Of a stretch of 50,070 nucleotides of DNA, positions 9,447 through 16,702 are shown piece by piece (position 1 is the first letter of the stretch; each line of letters starts with the position of its first letter). Below the pieces are notes generated by a model. It had not been told where the DNA came from. It did not search any database and saw nothing but the letters and a program-made list of their open reading frames with translations. Both the position numbers and the translations under genes were made by a program. Origin of the DNA: Salinicola halimionae (GTDB lineage Bacteria > Pseudomonadota > Gammaproteobacteria > Pseudomonadales > Halomonadaceae); assembly GCF_003206065.1 (NCBI RefSeq), contig NZ_PZJQ01000004.1:964581-1014650 (forward strand), in the 5' to 3' direction.

Positions 9447-10532
9447 ATGAAAGCGTCTTTACGCGAACGACTCGATGCCTTCCAGGAACGTTTCGAGGAG
9501 CTATCGGCGCTACTCTCCGAACCCGAAGTGATTACCGACCAGCCGCGCTTCCGCGATTATTCCCGCGAGTATGCCGAGCTCGATCCGCTGGTCGCCGCTT
9601 GGCTCGCTTATCGACGCACCGAAGGCGATATCGAGGCTGCCGATCAAATGCGCCAGGACAGCGATCCGGAGATGCGCGAACTGGCCGAGGAAGAGTGGCG
9701 TGCCTCACGGGCACAACTCGAGGAACTCGAGGAAGAGGTCAAGCGCCTGCTGGTGCCGAAAGATCCGGACGACAAGAGCAACGTCTTCCTGGAAGTCCGC
9801 GCAGGCACCGGTGGTGACGAGGCGGCGCTGTTCTCCGGCGATCTGTTTCGCATGTACTCCCGCTACGCCGAGAAGAAAGGCTGGGGCGTGGAAGTGGTCA
9901 GCGCCAGCCATGGCGAGCAGGGCGGTTACAAGGAGATCATCGCCAGGATCAAGGGCGATAACGTCTACGCCGCGTTGAAGTTCGAATCGGGTGCTCACCG
10001 CGTACAACGGGTTCCTGCGACGGAGTCCCAGGGACGGATTCATACCTCCGCCTGTACGGTCGCGGTGATGCCTGAGGCGAGCGAAGTCGGCGACGTCGAG
10101 ATCAACAGCAGCGATCTGCGGGTCGACACGTTTCGTTCGAGCGGCGCCGGGGGGCAGCACGTCAACACCACGGATTCCGCCATCCGCATCACGCACCTGC
10201 CGACCGGGTTGGTGGTGGAGTGTCAGGAAGAGCGCAGTCAGCACAAAAACCGGGCCAAGGCGATGTCGCTGCTGGCGGCTCGATTGAAGCAGGCAGCCGT
10301 GGACTCACAGCGTCAGCATCAGGCCGATACTCGCCGATCTTTGGTGGGGTCGGGCGATCGCAGCGAACGCATCCGCACGTATAATTTCCCCCAGGGGCGT
10401 CTCACCGACCACCGTATCAATCTCACGCTCTACAAACTCGGCGAAGTCATCGCTGGGGACCTCGATGAGGTCATCCGACCCTTGGTCAACGAATATCAGG
10501 CCGATCAGCTGGCGGCGCTGCAGGGCGAGTGA
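9447..10532 (+). CDS. prfA: peptide chain release factor 1
   Basis: RF1 terminates translation at UAA and UAG. The ATG at 9447 gives 361 residues starting [12 protein letters not shown], the standard N-terminus and length. Upstream in-frame sequence overlaps hemA and is not RF1-like. The peptidyl-hydrolysis motif GGQ is at residues 235-237 within [15 protein letters not shown]. The sequence [20 protein letters not shown] near the C-terminus is typical. It lies 16 bp after hemA, and its stop overlaps the start of prmC, whose product methylates the GGQ glutamine. Confidence 0.97.
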   Translation: MKASLRERLDAFQERFEELSALLSEPEVITDQPRFRDYSREYAELDPLVAAWLAYRRTEGDIEAADQMRQDSDPEMRELAEEEWRASRAQLEELEEEVKRLLVPKDPDDKSNVFLEVRAGTGGDEAALFSGDLFRMYSRYAEKKGWGVEVVSASHGEQGGYKEIIARIKGDNVYAALKFESGAHRVQRVPATESQGRIHTSACTVAVMPEASEVGDVEINSSDLRVDTFRSSGAGGQHVNTTDSAIRITHLPTGLVVECQEERSQHKNRAKAMSLLAARLKQAAVDSQRQHQADTRRSLVGSGDRSERIRTYNFPQGRLTDHRINLTLYKLGEVIAGDLDEVIRPLVNEYQADQLAALQGE

Positions 10533-11365
10533 TGACGATCGATGGCGCCTTGCGCGAAGCGACTGGACGACTTCTCGAATCGCCGACGCCGCGGCTCGAT
10601 GCCGAAGTGTTGTTGGCGCATGTCTGCGAGCACAGCCGAACCTGGCTTTATACCTGGAGTGACCGTGCGCTGACGGCCGACCAGTTCGCTTGCTTCGACG
10701 CGTTGATCGAGCGCCGCAGCGAAGGATGGCCGGTGGCTTATCTGACCGGCTCGCGCGAGTTCTGGGGATTGGACCTGCAGACGTCGCCCGCGACGCTGAT
10801 CCCGCGTCCCGATACCGAGCGCCTCGTCGAGGTGGCTCTCGAGTCGGCTTCGGCGGTGAGTGGCAAGTTGCTCGATCTGGGTACCGGTACCGGCGCGGTG
10901 GCGCTGGCTTTGGCCAGCGAGCGCCGGGATTGGCAGGTGACCGGGGTCGATCTCGCCCCTGAAGCAGTCACGCTGGCGCAGTCGAATGCCAGAAAACTCG
11001 CGATCTCCAACGTGAATTTTCTCCTGAGCGACTGGTTTTCCGCGCTTTCCGGACGACGTTTCGACATCATCGTTGCCAATCCTCCTTATATCGCCGACGA
11101 CGACCCCCACTTGACGCGCGACGATGTTCGTTTCGAGCCACGCTCGGCGCTGGTCGCCGAAGCCGCCGGCCTGTCCGACCTGGCATGGCTGGCCCGACAT
11201 GCACCATCCCATCTGGAACCGGAAGGCTGGCTGTGGCTGGAGCATGGCTACGCGCAGGCAGGGCAGGTGCAGGACATTCTAGTGCGTTGCGGTTTTGTGA
11301 GCGTTGTTTCACGGCAGGATCTCGCAGGGCATGAGCGAATAACCGGTGGGCAGTGGCCTGGCTGA
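10532..11365 (+). CDS. prmC: release factor N5-glutamine methyltransferase
   Basis: PrmC methylates the glutamine of the GGQ motif in RF1 and RF2 using SAM. The ATG at 10532 overlaps the prfA stop in TGATG; a GTG one codon earlier is a less likely start. The 277-residue protein has an N-terminal helical domain and a class I methyltransferase fold. The SAM loop is LLDLGTGTGAVALALA and the catalytic NPPY is at residues 183-186. Its position behind prfA is its classical context. Confidence 0.96.
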   Translation: MTIDGALREATGRLLESPTPRLDAEVLLAHVCEHSRTWLYTWSDRALTADQFACFDALIERRSEGWPVAYLTGSREFWGLDLQTSPATLIPRPDTERLVEVALESASAVSGKLLDLGTGTGAVALALASERRDWQVTGVDLAPEAVTLAQSNARKLAISNVNFLLSDWFSALSGRRFDIIVANPPYIADDDPHLTRDDVRFEPRSALVAEAAGLSDLAWLARHAPSHLEPEGWLWLEHGYAQAGQVQDILVRCGFVSVVSRQDLAGHERITGGQWPG

Positions 11366-11492
11366 AGGCGGTCGATGCCATTCCCTGTTGCGATAGCGTT
11401 AACCGGGTAGCGTTGAACGACAGTTGCCCAGCTAGTTAGTGAATCGTAACCGCTTTGTGATAGTAATAATCCCGCTGCTGGCGGCGGGGTCG

Positions 11493-11509
11493 ATGAAACA
11501 TCGTTTCAT
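11493..11509. other. perfect inverted repeat upstream of lrp
   Basis: ATGAAAC, a 3-bp spacer ATC and GTTTCAT form a perfect 7-bp inverted repeat about 90 bp upstream of the lrp start. There is no T-run after it. It may be an operator or an mRNA hairpin in the lrp leader. The AT-rich stretch TAGTAATAAT just before it (from about 11461) may hold a -10 element, but no matching -35 is clear. Confidence 0.4.
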
Positions 11510-11599
11510 GGATGCTCGCGCCACGCGGTTGGATGATCCTCGTTCGGCCTCGTGCCATTCACGGAGCGCTTTAATTCACCGGCTGGAACAATTACACCA

Positions 11600-12100
11600 A
11601 TGAAAGCCAAGTCTCGATCACTCGATCGAATCGATCTCAACATTCTGCGCTGTCTGCAGGATAACGCCCGTATCTCCTATGTGGATCTGGCATCGCAGGT
11701 GGGTCTATCGACGACGCCTTGTCTAGAGCGGGTCAAGCGTCTTGAGCGGGCGGGCATTATCCGCGGCTACAAAGCCGTGCTCGACCCGCAAGCGTTGCGG
11801 GCTAATTTACTGGTGTTCGTCGAAATCAGTTTGAACACGCAATCGCCCGCGGTCTTCGATGAGTTCCGCAAGGCGGTCGCCACTCTGCCGCAAATTCAGG
11901 AGTGCCATCTGGTGTCGGGGCAGTTCGACTATATCCTCAAATGCCGTATTCCCGAGATGTCGGCATACCGTCAATTACTGGGGGATGTGGTGCTGACGTT
12001 ACCGGGTGTCAAGGAATCCAAGAGCTACGTCGTGATGGAAGAGGTGAAGGAGGAGTTGGCGTTGCCGATTCCTGATTTCTATCCGGAAGACGACCGATAA
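11600..12100 (+). CDS. lrp: leucine-responsive regulatory protein (Lrp/AsnC family)
   Basis: This global DNA-binding regulator senses amino acids. With the ATG at 11600 the product has 166 residues: an N-terminal HTH (LDRIDLNILRCLQDNARISY, then GLSTTPCLERVKRLERAGII) and a C-terminal RAM/AsnC ligand domain (LVFVEISLNTQS, IQECHLVSGQFDYILKCR). The end, LPGVKESKSYVVMEEVKE, closely resembles enterobacterial Lrp rather than generic AsnC. An earlier GTG at 11552 lacks a ribosome site. The gene sits between prmC and moeB with a 234-bp upstream gap and is probably transcribed separately. Confidence 0.9.
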   Translation: MKAKSRSLDRIDLNILRCLQDNARISYVDLASQVGLSTTPCLERVKRLERAGIIRGYKAVLDPQALRANLLVFVEISLNTQSPAVFDEFRKAVATLPQIQECHLVSGQFDYILKCRIPEMSAYRQLLGDVVLTLPGVKESKSYVVMEEVKEELALPIPDFYPEDDR

Positions 12101-12151
12101 CGCGCAGGTGCGATGGTCGGTGACGGCCGTTCCTGCGCTTCAGGAAGGTTC

Positions 12152-12898
12152 ATGAACGACGAAGCTCTATTGCGCTACAGCCGACATATCATGCTCGAGG
12201 AAATCGACATCGTGGGCCAGGAGCGGCTGCTGGCTTCCCGCATGCTGATAATCGGTGCCGGTGGTCTGGGGTCGCCGGCAGCGCTCTATCTGGCCGGCGC
12301 GGGCATTGGATGTCTGTGCATTGCCGATGACGATGTCGTCGAGCTGTCGAATCTTCAGCGCCAGATCGCGCATTCGGAAGCATCGCTGGGGCAGCCCAAG
12401 GCGAAATCGGCTGCCGCTGCCGCTGGTAGTCTCAACTCCACCTGCAAAATTCGTCCGCTGGAGATCCGTCTCGTCGGCGATGCATTGCTGGCGGAGGTCG
12501 AGGCTGCTGACGTGGTGCTGGACTGTACGGACCGGTTTTCCAGCCGTTTCGCGGTCAATCGGGCCTGTGTCGATACTCGCACACCGCTGGTCAGCGGGGC
12601 CGCCATTCGCTTCTCGGGTCAACTCGCGGTATTCGATCCGCGTCAACTGGCGTCGCCGTGTTACGCGTGTCTCTACGGAGAACGAGGTGATGACGACTCG
12701 TTGACCTGTGCCGAAAGCGGAGTGATATCACCACTGGTGGGGATGATCGGGAGCTTTCAGGCGCTGGAAGCGATGAAGCTTGTCAGCGGGGCCGGCCAGC
12801 CCCATCGAGGGTTATCGACGTTCGATGCTCTCCTCGGCGAATGGCGCCATTTTGCGCTGCCTAGAGATCCCGGTTGCAAGGTGTGCGGTGGGCGCTAG
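12152..12898 (+). CDS. moeB: molybdopterin-synthase adenylyltransferase (MoeB; ThiF/HesA family)
   Basis: MoeB adenylates the C-terminal glycine of MoaD for molybdenum cofactor synthesis. The ATG at 12152 follows AGGAAGG and gives 248 residues beginning MNDEALLRYSRHIML. The Rossmann ATP motif IGAGGLGSPAALYLAGAG, the DCTDRFSSRFAVN region and the zinc cysteines (CYAC and the C-terminal CKVCGG) are present. ThiF is nearly indistinguishable by eye; MoeB is preferred because hemA-prfA-prmC-moeB is a conserved order. No MoaD or ThiS partner lies nearby. Confidence 0.85.
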   Translation: MNDEALLRYSRHIMLEEIDIVGQERLLASRMLIIGAGGLGSPAALYLAGAGIGCLCIADDDVVELSNLQRQIAHSEASLGQPKAKSAAAAAGSLNSTCKIRPLEIRLVGDALLAEVEAADVVLDCTDRFSSRFAVNRACVDTRTPLVSGAAIRFSGQLAVFDPRQLASPCYACLYGERGDDDSLTCAESGVISPLVGMIGSFQALEAMKLVSGAGQPHRGLSTFDALLGEWRHFALPRDPGCKVCGGR

Positions 12899-13065
12899 GT
12901 GGCGTGCTTGTGTCCCATGAACCGATGGACTCCACTCATCCGCCAACACTAAAGTATGTGAAAATTCCGCTTCCTCTTTATGCAAAGACACTGCTAATCT
13001 AGTGTTCATGGCGGTGTTTTTGAGCAGTTTTCTACCAGATGTTGATTTTCATCGGGCAAATTTAC

Positions 13066-13243
13066 ATTGGCTTAACGATAAGCTGGATGGATATACGCCC
13101 TATCGGGTAGAGGAACGAAGAATCGGATGAAAGCGTGCCAATGAGCGCGTGCTTTTGACCTCAGAGGTTCATGGTCGCGCTTCGCGATCTTTTGGCCCGG
13201 CATACTTCAGCTCAAAGTGATGAAGTATGGCGGGCGTTTTTTT
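13066..13243 (+). ncRNA. candidate structured small RNA ending in an orphan terminator
   Basis: Upstream of the terminator at 13195-13243 the plus strand can fold extensively. ATTGGC (13066-13071) can pair with GCCAAT (13137-13142), enclosing CGATA (13076-13080) with TATCG (13101-13105). An alternative stem AAGCGTGC/GCGTGCTT lies at 13131-13154, and TCGCG/CGCGA closes a tight loop near 13175. Several GGA triplets are present, as in CsrA/RsmA-binding RNAs, but only one fits ANGGA. No clear promoter was found. It could instead be a long moeB 3' UTR. No Rfam family is recognised. Confidence 0.3.
13195..13243 (+). terminator. strong rho-independent terminator, no adjacent upstream gene
   Basis: GCCCG-G-CATACTTCA pairs with TGAAGTATG-G-CGGGC across an 11- to 13-nt loop, with a single G/G mismatch in a 15-position stem. 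It is followed by GTTTTTTT (13236-13243). This is a textbook intrinsic terminator on the plus strand. The nearest upstream plus-strand gene, moeB, stops about 300 bp earlier. Confidence 0.88.
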
Positions 13244-13539
13244 GCCGTTTGCTCGATGGCGATTCCATCCATCGGCCACCTCCGGCCCTCCTGAGTTACA
13301 CCACTCTTTTCACGGACCGTCTCAACTCGGATGGCTGTTCACGGCGATTCGGTGACTAAGAGGGTCCCGACCAAGCGTCGTGATGATTTCCGTGCGGCGG
13401 TCGATAGCAGACGCCCGCAACGCTTTGTCACAGTAGCTGCTAAGTAAAATTTAATTTCATGGAATTTAGACTAAGCTACAGTTAATTGTAACCAAATTAG
13501 ATTTCATTCCGGTAATTGAAAGTTCATCTCGGAAATACG

Positions 13540-13770
13540 ATGAAATTGACCCCACGAGATTTTCAGACTGTTCCATGCCGGAAGAAAAGCGAGGCCAGGA
13601 CTGAGACTCTATCTCAGCGCGCCCAGGCCATTGGCATGCCCGTGGGAACACTGAAAACGCGAATCAAAAAGCTGATGGATAATGGTATCGAGCGGGAGCG
13701 TGCCATTGAAATCGCGCTGAGTCGGCCAGTTGGCCCCCAGGGGCGACCCAGGAAATCCACGCGGCGCTAG
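13540..13770 (+). CDS. small HTH-like hypothetical protein
   Basis: A 76-residue basic protein starts at the ATG at 13540 (GGAA upstream); a TTG eight codons earlier is less likely. The core SQRAQAIGMPVGTLKTRIKKL reads as a helix-turn-helix. It is followed by GIERERAIEIAL, then PVGPQGRPRKSTRR, an AT-hook-like basic tail. The helix-turn-helix plus a following acidic-alanine helix and GRPR tail resembles small DNA-binding segments seen in phage and mobile-element proteins; this is an impression, not a search result. It is preceded by AT-rich DNA, suggesting recent acquisition. Function is unknown. Confidence 0.55.
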   Translation: MKLTPRDFQTVPCRKKSEARTETLSQRAQAIGMPVGTLKTRIKKLMDNGIERERAIEIALSRPVGPQGRPRKSTRR

Positions 13771-13884
13771 GGTATTTCTCTAAAGAATTTTCAGGCATTT
13801 GGTGAAGGGAGGATTGCGTTTCCTCGGCCCATATCCTGTGCCGCCGGAATTCAATCTAGCGTTCCATTGGGCGTCCATACCAAG

Positions 13885-13911
13885 CGACCCCGAATCAAGG
13901 ATTCGGGGTCG
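13885..13911. terminator. perfect 12-bp hairpin between convergent genes
   Basis: CGACCCCGAATC, a 3-nt loop AAG and GATTCGGGGTCG form a perfect 12-bp stem between the small HTH gene (plus) and the glycine-zipper gene (minus). Neither side has a T-run, so efficiency as an intrinsic terminator is doubtful. Its position between convergent 3' ends supports a terminating or transcript-stabilising role on either strand. Confidence 0.5.
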
Positions 13912-13939
13912 TGTAGAAGCGAACGGGTAGGCCTCGCGA

Positions 13940-14488
13940 TCAGGAAGACTGACCGCCTTCGTCCCATTGCGGTTTGCCATCGCGCATCAGTACTCGGTCA
14001 TCATCGGGCTTGTCATCCAGCTTGGCTTCGTGGACTTCACCATCATAGCGATAGCGAACGTCGTAGCCGACGGTTTCATCCTTGCTGTCGTTGACGGTGC
14101 TGCAGCGTTGTTCCGTTGTCTGGTAGGTATCGCCTTGCTGCATCCGTTGTTGGACCTGGTTACCGGCAACACCCCCGCCCACGGCACCGGCGGCGGTCAT
14201 GATCTTCTTGCCGCTGCCGCCGCCAAATTGATTGCCCACGACGCCGCCGACGATGGCGCCGATGGCGGTGCCGGCGATGCGATGATCGTCCTCCACCGGG
14301 CGCTGGTGGGTCACGGTCACGTTCTTGCAGACCTGACGGGGGGACTCGGTCGTCTGTACGATCGGATCGACGCTGACGATATCCGCATAACGAGGACCGT
14401 CCTCGGAAGACTGGTAAGAGCCCACGGCCACGCCGCCAGCGATGCCCAGCGCGGCAATGATGCCGCCAATGATGATCGGTTTGTTCAT
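13940..14488 (-). CDS. glycine-zipper 2TM envelope protein (YcfJ/17-kDa antigen-like)
   Basis: This 182-residue protein has an N-terminal hydrophobic segment (PIIIGGIIAALGIAGGVAVG), a periplasmic linker, and a glycine-zipper pair IAGTAIGAIVGGVVGNQFGGG and AAGAVGGGVAGNQVQQR near residues 70-112. The C-terminal domain begins with QRCSTVND and DVRYRYDGEVHEAKL. This matches the Rick_17kDa_Anti/YcfJ type. Such proteins are envelope-associated and often stress-induced. AAAGGAG precedes the ATG. It appears monocistronic. The exact function is unknown. Confidence 0.85.
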   Translation of the reverse strand: MNKPIIIGGIIAALGIAGGVAVGSYQSSEDGPRYADIVSVDPIVQTTESPRQVCKNVTVTHQRPVEDDHRIAGTAIGAIVGGVVGNQFGGGSGKKIMTAAGAVGGGVAGNQVQQRMQQGDTYQTTEQRCSTVNDSKDETVGYDVRYRYDGEVHEAKLDDKPDDDRVLMRDGKPQWDEGGQSS

Positions 14489-14660
14489 GGTCTTGCTCCT
14501 TTTCCATCCGCGTCGATTGCTTGGGTGCCTGCCAGTTCTCGCGGAAGGCTAAGCACTGAAACCTTGCGGTTTTTTTGCTGGAATTCTTCTGGTTAACGGC
14601 AATTCTCTGTAAATCACAGTCGGCGACCGGCCACTCGCGACCGAATCAGCCGCTGCGACG

Positions 14661-14698
14661 CTCGTCCCCAGATACACCGCTCGTTTCCAGATACACTA
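14661..14698. repeat. two tandem 19-bp repeats
   Basis: CTCGTYYCCAGATACAC plus two bases occurs at 14661-14679 and again at 14680-14698 with two internal differences. The inverse of its core, GTGTATCC, recurs at about 14773. On the minus strand the pair lies just downstream of a TATACT -10-like element, within the putative 5' leader of the glycine-zipper gene. Confidence 0.7.
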
Positions 14699-14878
14699 AG
14701 TATAATCCGTAAAATTCTGTTAATCGCTCGGGGATCGCGTTCTTGAACGCTGTTTCCATATTAAAAAAGTCGTGTATCCAAATAGCGACAATTCGCCAAT
14801 AGTTCGGCTGTTGAACGCCGGATGGCGCGGGGTGAGAGACAGAGGCAAGAGGTGAGATGTGAGAAGTCTCTGGAAGGC

Positions 14879-14901
14879 GGGCGCGGTCGACGCCCGCGCC
14901 C
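14879..14901 (-). terminator. GC hairpin after phosphofructokinase gene
   Basis: GGGCGCGG, a 7-nt loop and CCGCGCCC form a perfect 8-bp stem a few bases beyond the stop codon of the minus-strand phosphofructokinase gene. No U-tract follows, so this is only a possible terminator. Confidence 0.35.
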
Positions 14902-14914
14902 TGAGCCGGATGGG

Positions 14915-16174
14915 CTATAGCGTGAATGCGGCCAGTTTGCGCTCGACCTTGGCTTTTTTCAGTTTAGCGACCTTGGGAAGGCCATTCTCGAACGGCGGGA
15001 AGTCTTCGCCCAGAATCAGCGGAGCCAGATAGCGTCGTCCGGCTTCACTGATGTAGAGGCCATCTTCGCTGATGTACTCCCGAGGCATGAATTTTTCATG
15101 GTTGGCGATCTCCGCCAGCGGCGCTGGTTCGATCTTCCAGGTGTAAGGCGACTCCGAGACTCGCTTGATCGCCGGCATCATCGAATTTTGACCGCTCAAT
15201 GCCAATTCCACCGCGGCTTCACCGACCGCGTAAGCTTGGTCGACGTCGGTCTTTGAGGCGATATGTCGGGCAGCGCGCTGTAGATAGTCGGCTACCGCCC
15301 AGTGATATTTGTGGCCCAGATCCTCCTTGACCATGGAAGCCAAGGCGGGGGCAACACCGCCGAGCTGCTTGTGGCCAAAAGCATCGGTGCTGCCGCCATC
15401 GGCGAGAAAGGAGCCGTCGGCGTACTGGGCGCCTTCGGACACCACGATCACGCAGAAGCCGTGACGCTTGACGGCTTCGTCGATGCGCGCCATGACGATT
15501 TTTCGATCAAAGGCGATTTCCGGAAAGATGATGACGTGCGGGGCGTCTTCCGGTGAGTCTCCGGACAGCGCGCCGGCAGCCGCGATCCAGCCCGCGTGGC
15601 GACCCATTACCTCGAGAATGAATACCTTGGTAGAGGTGGCACACATCGACTCGATATCGAGTGCGGCCTCCCGAGTCGAGGTGGCTACGTACTTTGCCAC
15701 ACTGCCAAAGCCCGGTGAGTTGTCGGTGATCGGCAAATCGTTATCGACAGTCTTGGGTACGTGAATCGCCGTTAGCGGGTACCCCATCGTCTCCGACAAT
15801 TGCGAGACCTTGAGGCAGGTATCTGCGCTATCGCCACCGCCGTTGTAGAAGAAATAACGTATGTCGTGAGCCTTGAAGACCTCGATCAGACGCTCGTACT
15901 CGGCGCGATTCTGCTCGATCGACTTAAGCTTGTAGCGGCAGGAGCCGAAGGCGCCTCCGGGCGTATGGCGCAGGGCGGTGACGGTCTCATCGCTTTCCTG
16001 ATTGGTGTCGATCAGGTCTTCCAGCAGGGCACCGATAATGCCGTTATGTCCAGCATAGAGATGGCCGATGCGGTCCGCATGGCGGCGGCAGGCCTCGATC
16101 ACGCCACAGGCGCTGGCGTTGATGACGGCGGTGACGCCACCGGACTGTGCGTAAAAGGCATTATGCTTGGCCAT
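14915..16174 (-). CDS. pfp: 6-phosphofructokinase, probably pyrophosphate-dependent
   Basis: The enzyme interconverts fructose-6-phosphate and fructose-1,6-bisphosphate. The 419-residue reading from 16174 (MAKHNAFYAQSGGVTAVIN) is preferred over the ATG at 16186, which abuts its own AGGAG with no spacer. At the nucleotide site it has NGGGDSADT. The catalytic loop reads PKTVDNDLP, with the lysine that is typical of PPi-PFKs where ATP-PFKs have a glycine context. MGRHAGW and the substrate Arg region are present. PPi specificity is inferred from these residues and from halophile/methylotroph relatives, not proven. Confidence 0.88.
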   Translation of the reverse strand: MAKHNAFYAQSGGVTAVINASACGVIEACRRHADRIGHLYAGHNGIIGALLEDLIDTNQESDETVTALRHTPGGAFGSCRYKLKSIEQNRAEYERLIEVFKAHDIRYFFYNGGGDSADTCLKVSQLSETMGYPLTAIHVPKTVDNDLPITDNSPGFGSVAKYVATSTREAALDIESMCATSTKVFILEVMGRHAGWIAAAGALSGDSPEDAPHVIIFPEIAFDRKIVMARIDEAVKRHGFCVIVVSEGAQYADGSFLADGGSTDAFGHKQLGGVAPALASMVKEDLGHKYHWAVADYLQRAARHIASKTDVDQAYAVGEAAVELALSGQNSMMPAIKRVSESPYTWKIEPAPLAEIANHEKFMPREYISEDGLYISEAGRRYLAPLILGEDFPPFENGLPKVAKLKKAKVERKLAAFTL

Positions 16175-16702
16175 ATCGGCTCTCATCTCCTGATGTTCGA
16201 TTTGCTGAGCTCGTGTCGTTGATCCGGCGATACGGAACCCCCACCGGTAATGACTGTTCTGACCAGCTTGCGGTAGAGGCGATCGGCCCTGGAGCCTTCG
16301 CTATGCGTTGATACCGGACAGGGCGCGATGATGCCGGGTGGGCGGTCGCGGAGTGGCCGTTATTCAGGGCAGTGCATGGCGAGGATGATACGAGTCACAG
16401 ATGCGCGCCTAGGATAGCCGAAAGGCGTATGCCTGTTAATACGATAGCGGTGCCATTGGCGCGGTCATTTTTCTGCCACTACTGGATGACAGGAAAAGCT
16501 GATTGAGGTTCTCGTTCATTTTCGTATCGCCCGGATGTGAACAGACCACGAGGCAGCGTTCGGAAAACGTTACAAGTGCTGGCATCGCAATCAAAAGCGT
16601 TGGTATCGGCAGCAATACCCATGACATGGCGTCGGTGGCTCGGTTTTCGAGGCCGTGCTAGGCTCGCCGGTTCATGTGGGGGAGTGTGGTGGAGAGAGTG
16701 GT
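16175..16702. other. 528-bp divergent intergenic region
   Basis: This spacer separates the divergent phosphofructokinase gene and mpl and must hold both promoters. The sequence TGCTAGGCT about 50 bp before mpl resembles a weak extended -10. A GCC-GAAA-GGC tetraloop hairpin occurs at about 16418. No gene, repeat or recognised riboswitch is seen; short open frames here look unlike proteins. Confidence 0.5.

Larger units (their letters stand above)
12899..13539. other. 640-bp intergenic region after moeB
   Basis: No convincing gene is seen. It holds a strong orphan terminator at 13195-13243 and nested inverted repeats before it (described separately). An AT-rich stretch at about 13441-13515 contrasts with the GC-rich surroundings. 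A 62-codon frame at 13171-13359 has AGAGG before its ATG but is cut across by the terminator and looks like nothing known, so it is not called. Confidence 0.6.
14489..14914. other. 426-bp intergenic region upstream of the glycine-zipper gene
   Basis: No gene is seen. On the minus strand, TATACT (from about 14700) could be a -10 (sigma-70 or sigma-S type) for the glycine-zipper gene. A duplicated 19-mer follows it (14661-14698). A small stem with a plus-strand T-run (AAACC TTGC GGTTT, about 14558) and an 8-bp GC hairpin at 14879-14901 beyond the phosphofructokinase stop are also present. Confidence 0.5.

Noticed and set aside
12812-13009. 65-codon minus-strand frame at the moeB 3' end
   Set aside because: It overlaps moeB coding sequence and has no family resemblance or convincing ribosome site.
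13171-13359. 62-codon plus-strand frame with AGAGG before its ATG
   Set aside because: A strong intrinsic terminator (13195-13243) lies inside it and the sequence resembles no protein family, so it was not called.
16410-16445. Riboswitch-like GCC-GAAA-GGC hairpin before mpl
   Set aside because: A single tetraloop without the surrounding conserved core of the c-di-GMP or other riboswitch classes known to me.
16436-16627. 63-codon minus-strand frame in the pfp-mpl spacer
   Set aside because: Hydrophobic at the start, but no ribosome site or homologue was recognised and it is interrupted by low-complexity serines.
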